This document shows positions 1 to 4,777 of a DNA stretch of 6,158 nucleotides, one piece after another (position 1 is the stretch's first letter; each line of letters starts with the position of its first letter). This DNA is from an archaeon. GTDB lineage: Archaea > Hydrothermarchaeota > Hydrothermarchaeia > Hydrothermarchaeales > Hydrothermarchaeaceae. Both the position numbers and the translations under genes were made by a program. The DNA lies in contig JAHJSX010000158.1 in the NCBI GenBank assembly GCA_018830205.1, forward strand, positions 1-6,158. The letters run 5' to 3'. The notes beneath the pieces were generated by a model that was not told the DNA's origin, searched no databases, and was given only the letters and a program-made list of their open reading frames with translations.

Positions 1-173
1 ATAATCTTCTTCCATTTAGAAAACTCGGCGCATTTGTCAATACAGCCTGTCCCAGAATCTCGATTGATGATGCGGGGAAGTTCAAACGGCCGCTTATTAC
101 GCCAGTTGAGCTTGAGATCGTGCTTGGCGCGAGGGAGTGGGAGGACTACGCCATTGACGAGATACGAATATGA
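1..173 (+). CDS. dph2: Diphthamide biosynthesis enzyme Dph2, C-terminal end (5' truncated)
   Basis: The frame whose first full codon is at 3 is open to the TGA at 171-173 and gives the last 56 residues of a protein that begins outside the window. The segment AFVNTACPRISIDD followed by PLITPVELEIVLG and WEDYAIDEI is the typical archaeal Dph2 C-terminus. In the family, Dph2 is a radical-SAM-like [4Fe-4S] enzyme that transfers the 3-amino-3-carboxypropyl group of SAM to a histidine of translation elongation factor 2, the first step of diphthamide synthesis. The cysteine in NTACPR corresponds to the third cluster-binding cysteine; the other two lie upstream, out of view. Its stop overlaps the next gene's start (ATGA, 170-173), so it is probably in one operon with the downstream RNA genes. 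The family call is confident from motif recall, though only the tail is seen. Confidence 0.88.
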   Translation, partial: NLLPFRKLGAFVNTACPRISIDDAGKFKRPLITPVELEIVLGAREWEDYAIDEIRI

Positions 174-772
174 TTACAAAGAAAAAACTTGAAATTGCGC
201 TTGAGGGCCTGCGCGGCTTCGAAGACCCAAAGATTGCACTTGAGCAGTACGCAACGCCGGCGCCAATTGTAGCTGAGATAATCAATCTGGCCTATCTCAA
301 AGGAGATATCGAGGGAAAAAGAGTCTTTGACCTCGGGTGCGGGACCGGGAAGTTTGCAATAGGGTGCGCGCTTATGGGGGCAAAGGAAGTCATAGGGTTC
401 GACAAAGACGCTGACGCACTTAAAATCGCAAAAGAAAATTCAGAAAGGCTTAATGTCGATATCAATTGGATAAAATCCGACGTAAAAGATATAAAGGGAA
501 AATGCGACACAGTATTTCAAAACCCCCCGTTTGGAGTTCATAAAAAGGGAGCAGACAAAATATTCTTGGAAAAAGGTCTAGAGTCAGGAAAGGTCTTATA
601 TTCATTTCACAATGCAAATACTCGTGAGTTTGTGACGTCATATATAAACGAACTCGGCGGTGCGGTCAGTGACCTTGTAAGGGTGGACTTTTTGCTGCCT
701 CACTCCTACGGATTTCACAGGAAGGAAAAAAAAGAAACAAGTGTTGATATATACAGGATATTAGGTGAGTAG
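170..772 (+). CDS. METTL5-like rRNA N6-adenine methyltransferase
   Basis: This 200-residue class I SAM methyltransferase has the usual length for the archaeal METTL5 group. Visible motifs in order are LEQYATP (residues 24-30, the family's LEQYxT element), the SAM-binding DLGCGTG (54-60), the acidic end of the second strand FDKD (77-80), and catalytic NPPF (118-121) followed by GVHKKGADKIFL. SFHNANTREFV (145-155) and the C-terminal KKETSVDIYRI also match the family. NPPF marks exocyclic-amine (m6A) transfer. Eukaryotic METTL5 makes m6A in 18S rRNA with the small zinc partner TRMT112; an equivalent role on archaeal 16S rRNA with a Trm112 protein is inference, and no trm112 is in the window. The ATG overlaps the dph2 stop, suggesting coupled translation. 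An alternative, less specific name would be 'putative RNA methylase'. Confidence 0.85.
   Translation: MITKKKLEIALEGLRGFEDPKIALEQYATPAPIVAEIINLAYLKGDIEGKRVFDLGCGTGKFAIGCALMGAKEVIGFDKDADALKIAKENSERLNVDINWIKSDVKDIKGKCDTVFQNPPFGVHKKGADKIFLEKGLESGKVLYSFHNANTREFVTSYINELGGAVSDLVRVDFLLPHSYGFHRKEKKETSVDIYRILGE
763..768 (+). promoter_or_regulatory. Ribosome binding site for csl4
   Basis: AGGTGA is a six-base match to the anti-Shine-Dalgarno tail of archaeal 16S rRNA, ending 5 nt before the ATG at 774. It lies inside the last codons of the upstream methyltransferase gene. It favours ATG 774 over GTG 765, because that GTG lies within the binding site itself. Confidence 0.6.
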
Positions 773-773
773 A

Positions 774-1343
774 ATGGTTGAAAGCGATGATTTTGTACTG
801 CCCGGCACGGAAGTCGGGTTCAGTGAAGAAGTTATGCCAGGTGATGGAACATATGAAGACGATGGAAAGATTTTTGCAAGTATCACAGGCACTGTAAGTC
901 TTGATTCAAAAGAACGAAAAGTAACGGTGACCCCAAAAACCAGTGCCCCCCCGGAGCTAAAAAATGGAGAGATTGTAGTCGGTGTTGTCTGGGATATAAG
1001 GCCACAGGTTGCAATGATTGACATTGTTAAAATAAAAGGAAATGAAAGAACGCTTCCTGGCAAAATATCTGGCGGCCTGCATATATCAAAGATTAAAGAC
1101 TCATACGTATCCGAAATCTCAAGTGAAATTGGATACGGCGACATAGTCCTTGCAAAAATCACAAATGCAAATAGAAAACCCATAGATTTGTCAATAGTTG
1201 ACAAGGAACTTGGAATAATCAAAAGCTACTGTGAGCGGTGCAGTGAACCGCTTGAGTTAAAAGACGGCAAGGTTACATGCAATGACTGCAAAAGAACGCC
1301 GCATAAAAAACTCTCAAGCGAATATGGAAAAGGGCAGGTCTGA
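774..1343 (+). CDS. csl4: Exosome complex RNA-binding subunit Csl4
   Basis: Csl4 is one of the two S1-type cap proteins (with Rrp4) of the archaeal exosome, the 3'-5' exoribonuclease and tailing complex built on the Rrp41/Rrp42 ring. Three domains can be read in the 189-residue product. The N-terminal domain has PGTEVGFSEEVMPGDGTYED (residues 10-29), the hallmark of the family. A central S1-like RNA-binding barrel covers about 63-145. A C-terminal zinc ribbon has C153, C156, C169 and C172 as two CxxC pairs. In other archaea the zinc ribbon region contacts the DnaG-type exosome partner; that is family knowledge, not shown here. ATG 774 is chosen because AGGTGA lies 5 nt upstream. GTG 765 is in frame, would add three residues and would overlap the preceding gene by 8 nt. 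The gene is followed 2 nt later by rpo11. Confidence 0.93.
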   Translation: MVESDDFVLPGTEVGFSEEVMPGDGTYEDDGKIFASITGTVSLDSKERKVTVTPKTSAPPELKNGEIVVGVVWDIRPQVAMIDIVKIKGNERTLPGKISGGLHISKIKDSYVSEISSEIGYGDIVLAKITNANRKPIDLSIVDKELGIIKSYCERCSEPLELKDGKVTCNDCKRTPHKKLSSEYGKGQV

Positions 1344-1345
1344 AC

Positions 1346-1816
1346 ATGGAAATCAAAATCTTAAAAGAAACCCAAAACGAGCTGGAGTTTGAAATTATAG
1401 GGGAGGACCATACGTTCTCAAATGCACTTCAAAATTTCCTCAACAATAGAAATGAAGTCGTGCTAGCATCCTACAAGATAAAACACCCCCTTCTTAGCAA
1501 TCCCCAGATTTATGTAAAGACAAAGGACATGCCGATACCAAAAGGAAAGGAAAAACTTCTCCCACTTGTGGACGTCAAGGGAATAGGACCAAAAAACGTG
1601 GAAAAACTAAAAAAAGCAGGGATTAAGACCGCCAATGCCCTTTTGAAAGCAGACACGGAAAAAATATCCAAAAAGTCGGGGATTTCCGCAAAAATGCTTG
1701 AGAAATACCAGGCTGGTGCAGGGGAGCTGAACTTTGCAGAAGAGAGTGTTGTCAGAAGCGTTGTAAAAAGTGCGCTGAAAGATTTCGCTAAAGCTTTTAA
1801 AAAGGCGAGCGCCTGA
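1346..1816 (+). CDS. rpo11: RNA polymerase subunit Rpo11 (RpoL) with inserted helix-hairpin-helix domain
   Basis: Residues 1-60 are a clear Rpo11/RpoL sequence, with GEDHTFSNALQNFL (19-32) and ASYKIKHPLLSNPQIYVKT (41-59). Rpo11 pairs with Rpo3 to form the assembly platform of archaeal RNA polymerase, equivalent to the bacterial alpha dimer and eukaryotic Rpb11/Rpb3. The family is normally about 90-100 residues; this product has 156. The extra part, about residues 71-130, has VDVKGIGPKNVEKLKKAGI (75-93) followed by TANALLKAD and SGISAKMLEKYQAGAG, a helix-hairpin-helix pattern usually linked to nucleic-acid binding. After it, about 131-156 (ESVVRSVVKSALKDFAKAF) looks like the normal C-terminal helix of Rpo11, so the HhH appears inserted rather than appended. 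The reading frame is continuous with no sign of a frameshift. AGGT at 1336-1339 is a possible ribosome binding site. The stop overlaps the next start by one base (TGATG). Confidence 0.9.
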   Translation: MEIKILKETQNELEFEIIGEDHTFSNALQNFLNNRNEVVLASYKIKHPLLSNPQIYVKTKDMPIPKGKEKLLPLVDVKGIGPKNVEKLKKAGIKTANALLKADTEKISKKSGISAKMLEKYQAGAGELNFAEESVVRSVVKSALKDFAKAFKKASA

Positions 1817-2187
1817 TGCTAGATTTTGAAATAGAGGATATTAGAGAACTCAGCGGCGTGGGAGACAGTTTCGTCAACTTAATCTATTCCATAGCAGTGT
1901 CAAATGCCAGCGGAAAACCGCTTTCAAAAAGAGCGTCCAATTATATCCTCTCTGAGGCTGTGTACAAGTCCGACCTGCGGGAAACTGCGGGCAATAGAGT
2001 CACAAGGCACGACCTCGGAGACTTTGCAGAATGCCGGATATTTGACGCATGGCTAAGGAAAAATATCTCCCTTGAGGCATGTGTAAAAATTTTGACATCG
2101 GAGCTAAAAAATTCAAACGGAGACCTGAAAGAGGCCTCAATAGAGGCTTTCACAAAGCTACTTCTGGAGATACAAAAAGGTGACTGA
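1816..2187 (+). CDS. Small archaeal RNase III-family protein
   Basis: The 123-residue product resembles the short archaeal RNase III-like family, a catalytic-type domain without a double-stranded RNA-binding domain. GVGDSFVNLIYSIAVS (residues 14-29) corresponds to the RNase III signature helix, with D17 at the metal-binding aspartate. A conserved small turn with NYILSEAV follows, and HDLGDFAECRIFDAWL (65-80) supplies D69 and E72 at the positions of the second acidic pair. The first glutamate of the bacterial signature (seven residues before the Asp) falls on R10, with E11 next to it, so full catalytic competence is uncertain. The start ATG overlaps the rpo11 stop by one base, and the end overlaps the Nudix gene by 8 nt. 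Its place between an RNA polymerase subunit and TFS suggests work on transcripts, but substrates are unknown. If the assignment is wrong, it remains an all-helical protein of unknown function. Confidence 0.68.
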   Translation: MLDFEIEDIRELSGVGDSFVNLIYSIAVSNASGKPLSKRASNYILSEAVYKSDLRETAGNRVTRHDLGDFAECRIFDAWLRKNISLEACVKILTSELKNSNGDLKEASIEAFTKLLLEIQKGD

Positions 2188-2581
2188 AAAAAAGTCCCCT
2201 ATGGTCACCGTGGACGCGGTAATCGAAAGAGACGGAAAAATTCTTTTGATAAAGAGGAAGAACGAGCCATTCAAAGGGGACTTTGCCCTCCCGGGCGGCT
2301 TCGTCGAATACAATGAAAGCGCAGAAGATGCGATAAAGAGGGAGGCAGAAGAAGAAACAGGTCTCGATATAACCATAAAAGCGCTTCTTGGCGTCTATTC
2401 AAAGCCGGGTAGAGACCCACGTGGCCATGTTGTGTCGATATGCTATGTTGCAACCGCAATTGGTGAGGAAAGGGGTGGCTCGGATGCAGCTGATGCGGCT
2501 TTTTTTACGCTTGTTGAAATCAAAAAGCTTAAGCTGGCCTTTGACCATAGAGATATCATAAACGAGTTTGCGGTGCTTTAA
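2180..2581 (+). CDS. Nudix hydrolase, ADP-ribose pyrophosphatase-like
   Basis: A perfect Nudix box spans residues 40-62 of the 133-residue product: G40, five residues, E46, seven residues, then REAEEETGL. This binds the divalent metals that hydrolyse X-linked nucleoside diphosphates. The flanks VDAVIERDGKILLIKRKNEPFKGDFALPGGF and YSKPGRDPRGH are like archaeal ADP-ribose pyrophosphatases, and prolines P76 and P80 follow the box by 14 and 18 residues. Substrate choice is inference from similarity, and other nucleotide sugars or oxidised nucleotides are possible. The start is GTG 2180, with GGAG at 2166-2169 about 10 nt upstream. ATG 2201 is in frame but would remove the few residues that family members usually carry before the first strand. 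The gene overlaps its upstream neighbour by 8 nt and touches tfs by one base (TAATG). Confidence 0.88.
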   Translation: MTEKKSPMVTVDAVIERDGKILLIKRKNEPFKGDFALPGGFVEYNESAEDAIKREAEEETGLDITIKALLGVYSKPGRDPRGHVVSICYVATAIGEERGGSDAADAAFFTLVEIKKLKLAFDHRDIINEFAVL

Positions 2582-2889
2582 TGTTTTGTGAAGAATGCAA
2601 AAGCCTGATGCTCCCAAAAGGAGATAAAATCGTCTGCACCAGGTGCGGCTTTGAAAGAGCCATCAAAGGTAAGGACAGCTACAAGGTCTCTGACAAGGAA
2701 AAAGAGAAAAACAAGCTATTGATTGTGGATGAGGAGTTTAAGACCCTGCCAACCACGCGTGCAGAATGTACAAGGTGTGGTAACATGGAGGCCGAGTGGT
2801 GGCTTTTGCAGACAAGAAAGGCAGATGAAGCAGAGACCAGGTTTTTCAGATGCACAAAATGCAAATTAACCTGGCGGGAATACCAGTGA
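2581..2889 (+). CDS. tfs: Transcription factor S (TFS), transcript-cleavage factor
   Basis: TFS is the archaeal counterpart of TFIIS. It enters the RNA polymerase funnel and stimulates cleavage of backtracked RNA, rescuing arrested complexes and improving fidelity. The 102-residue product has the usual length and two zinc ribbons. The N-terminal one has C3, C6, C19 and C22, the C-terminal one C63, C66, C91 and C94. The C-terminal hairpin carries the acidic catalytic pair D82-E83 within QTRKADEAETRFF, so it looks active rather than an inhibitory paralogue. A charged lysine- and glutamate-rich linker (about 36-45) joins the ribbons. CGGTG at 2571-2575 may serve as the ribosome binding site. It is the last gene of the + strand cluster and shares it with rpo11, which fits a role at the polymerase. 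Its stop abuts the stop of the opposing gene. Confidence 0.95.
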   Translation: MFCEECKSLMLPKGDKIVCTRCGFERAIKGKDSYKVSDKEKEKNKLLIVDEEFKTLPTTRAECTRCGNMEAEWWLLQTRKADEAETRFFRCTKCKLTWREYQ

Positions 2890-3426
2890 TTAATTTTCGG
2901 TGCTGATTATTGTTATAAATTCTCCAGATTCGACGCTAGTTCTTCCGTATGTTTCAAACTCCTTTTTTATTTCTTTTACCTCGGGATGGTTATGCATGCA
3001 TCTAAAGTCCCTGAATGCCCGTACACAGTAGGCCCCGTGCGGCTCTGCCGTAAGCATTTTATTTGAAACGCGGAACGACTCGCGAACTACGTCCTTCCAA
3101 TCTTCTATGTGGACGAGTGCAGACCATGTGACAACATAATCAAAAGACGTGTTCTTAAAAGGGAGATTTCGGGCGTCTGCAACCACAAAGTGCAAATCCG
3201 GGAGTTCTTTTTTTGTTTTGATTAAGGGTCCAACATCCATGTCCAGACACACTACGAATGCGTCTTTATCAATTAGATTTCTTACAAGATAGCCGGAGCC
3301 TGTTGCCAAATCCAGAACGCGTTCTTTGTCGTTTATTTTGCCTGCAATTTTTTTTAGTGCGTCCTCCCTTGCCTGCAGATTTCCAAGCAATTCAAAAAAA
3401 GGTATATTATTATCTTCCTGTAACAT
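2890..3426 (-). CDS. Class I SAM-dependent methyltransferase, substrate unknown
   Basis: The 178-residue product has a UbiE/Methyltransf_11-type Rossmann methyltransferase fold. The SAM-binding loop is RVLDLATGSGYL (36-47), strand 2 ends in CLDMD (60-64), and ADARNLPF (83-90) is the usual adenine-contact motif followed by FDYVVTWSALVHI (95-107). No membrane segment, added domain or substrate signature is visible. After about residue 125 the protein is short and ends with a histidine- and charge-rich tail (HNHPEVKEIKKEFETY), so there is little room for a large substrate domain. The ATG lies inside the end of purB (17-nt overlap) and no good ribosome binding site is seen, so translation is probably coupled to purB. 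I see no evidence for a role in purine synthesis; the pairing may be only positional. Confidence 0.82.
   Translation of the reverse strand: MLQEDNNIPFFELLGNLQAREDALKKIAGKINDKERVLDLATGSGYLVRNLIDKDAFVVCLDMDVGPLIKTKKELPDLHFVVADARNLPFKNTSFDYVVTWSALVHIEDWKDVVRESFRVSNKMLTAEPHGAYCVRAFRDFRCMHNHPEVKEIKKEFETYGRTSVESGEFITIISTEN
2963..2977 (+). terminator. Possible oligo-T terminator for the + strand operon
   Basis: T6 (2963-2968) followed by A and a second T-rich tract (2970-2977) on the + strand lies about 75 nt past the tfs stop, within the opposing methyltransferase gene. Archaeal RNA polymerase terminates at such oligo-U tracts. There is no intergenic DNA to hold a terminator, so the + transcript must end inside the convergent gene. 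This is only a base-composition argument. Confidence 0.25.
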
Positions 3427-4741
3427 TTTTTACTTGCTCGACCGCTGTGCCGATATAGTTTTGCGGGTCAATAATCCAATCGATTTCGGACTCGCTCAAA
3501 TGTTTTTTGATGGTTGCGTTTTCTGTGAGTACTTCTTTTAGTGACTTTTTCCCCTTGACGGCCTTTATGGAAAGCTTCCGAAGAAGCTCGTGCGCCTCTT
3601 GGCGGCCCACTCCCTTCTTTGTAAGCCCCATCATAATGGCTTCAGCCATCTCCATGCCCCCTGTCATTTCCAGGTTTCTTTTGATGTTTTCTGGATAAAG
3701 GACAATGTTCTTCATTACATTATTTGTCCTCTTCAAAATTTCATCAAGAAGTATGAAGCTCTCAGGAATTATTACGCGCTCGGATGAGGAGTTTGTGAGG
3801 TCGCGCTCGTGTTCGAGGGATACGTTCTCTAGGGCCACGAATACGTTTGACTTTATGACTCTGGAAAGGCCGCAGATATTTTCGGCGTTGATTGGGTTTC
3901 GCTTGTGCGGCATTGTCGAGCTTCCGACTTGCCCCTTTTCTTCGAATTTCTCGCTTAACTCCAGAATCTCAGTCCTTGAAAGGTTCCTAACCTCTTTTGC
4001 AATTTTGTCAAGCGTTGCAGCTATGAGCGCAAGAAGTGATATGAGTTCTGCGTAACGGTCCCGCTGGACTATCTGGTTTGAGACCTCTGCGGAGGCAAGG
4101 CCCAAATCCTTCATAACGAGCTTTTGGATTCTGATGCCGTTTTTACCAAAGGACGCCTGCGTCCCAACAGCGCCCGACATCTTTCCTACAAGCACCCTTT
4201 TCTTTGACTCGTTTACCCGCTCTATGTGCCTTCCTATCTCGGTGGCCCAGAGGGCGAATTTAAGTCCATATGTAATGGGGATTGCATGCTGCCCGTGTGT
4301 CCTTCCAACTGCAACGGTGTTTATGTGCTTTTTTGCAAGATTTTTAAGTGTCTTTTCAAGTGCTTTAAGGTCGCGCTCAACAATGGCGAGCGCCTCCTTG
4401 AACTGGAGTGCGTTTGCTGTATCGACGATGTCGTATGATGTGGCGCCAAGGTGCACGTGTTTTCCAGCCGGGCCGGTTACTTCACTCAGGGCCTTGACAA
4501 CTGCCATCAAATCGTGCTTTGTCCGCTTTTCTATCGCTTTTACACGACTTACTTTGACGAATTTCGTGTTTGCCTTTTTCGTGATTGTGACTGCAGCGCT
4601 TTTTGGGATGTTTCCGACGTCTGCATGGGCCCTCGCGAGTGCTGCCTCCACATCTAGAAATTTCTGGAGCCTGCTCTCCTGTTCAAAAATAGATTTCATC
4701 TCAGCGCTTCCGTACCTGAAATCTATGGGATGGATTGCCAT
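3410..4741 (-). CDS. purB: Adenylosuccinate lyase PurB
   Basis: The enzyme of the fumarase/aspartase superfamily catalyses two fumarate-releasing steps: SAICAR to AICAR in purine synthesis and adenylosuccinate to AMP. The 443-residue product is of family length. Visible elements are the N-terminal HPIDFRYGS (4-12), KHDLMA (75-80), HLGATSYDIVDTA (97-109), GRTHGQHA (146-153) with the catalytic-region histidine, the superfamily signature GSSTMPHKRNP (273-283) with the mobile-loop catalytic serine, and ERDLTNSSSERVIIPES (312-328). No key residue is missing. The gene ends 17 nt inside the following methyltransferase. A TATA-like box 28 nt upstream of the ATG, with no ribosome binding site in between, points to its own promoter and a leaderless or near-leaderless message. 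The deacetylase gene on the same strand ends 36 nt upstream. Confidence 0.97.
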   Translation of the reverse strand: MAIHPIDFRYGSAEMKSIFEQESRLQKFLDVEAALARAHADVGNIPKSAAVTITKKANTKFVKVSRVKAIEKRTKHDLMAVVKALSEVTGPAGKHVHLGATSYDIVDTANALQFKEALAIVERDLKALEKTLKNLAKKHINTVAVGRTHGQHAIPITYGLKFALWATEIGRHIERVNESKKRVLVGKMSGAVGTQASFGKNGIRIQKLVMKDLGLASAEVSNQIVQRDRYAELISLLALIAATLDKIAKEVRNLSRTEILELSEKFEEKGQVGSSTMPHKRNPINAENICGLSRVIKSNVFVALENVSLEHERDLTNSSSERVIIPESFILLDEILKRTNNVMKNIVLYPENIKRNLEMTGGMEMAEAIMMGLTKKGVGRQEAHELLRKLSIKAVKGKKSLKEVLTENATIKKHLSESEIDWIIDPQNYIGTAVEQVKNVTGR

Positions 4742-4765
4742 GTCTGCCAGTTTCTTAAGCGTGCA

Positions 4766-4773
4766 ATAAATAT
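4766..4773 (-). promoter_or_regulatory. TATA box of purB
   Basis: On the - strand this reads ATATTTAT, preceded by a purine-rich AAAAAG that would serve as the TFB recognition element. Its centre is about 28 nt from the purB ATG at 4741. Archaeal transcription usually begins 22-28 nt downstream of the TATA centre, so the start would fall at or just before the ATG. The box lies immediately after the stop codon of the upstream gene. Confidence 0.55.
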
Positions 4774-4777
4774 CTTT

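Noticed and set aside
761..1222. Open frame of 153 codons on the - strand opposite csl4
   Set aside because: It is antisense to a clear Csl4 gene and shows only a low-complexity serine/isoleucine/proline-rich product with no family pattern.
1803..1812. Short inverted repeat GGCGAGCGCC before the RNase III-like start
   Set aside because: The stem is only three pairs inside coding sequence; too short to call a hairpin or terminator.
1346..1816. Possible frameshift or gene fusion artefact in long Rpo11
   Set aside because: The frame is continuous, the sequence on both sides of the HhH segment fits Rpo11, and gene spacing at both ends is normal for the operon, so a sequencing error is not needed to explain it.
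3705..4055. Open frame of 116 codons on the + strand within purB
   Set aside because: It overlaps the conserved catalytic region of purB, including GSSTMPHKRNP, and has no start signal or motif.
4134..4769. Open frame of 211 codons on the + strand opposite purB
   Set aside because: It lies wholly antisense to an intact, highly conserved purB, has a cysteine- and serine-rich composition with no recognisable motif, and is explained by purB codon bias.
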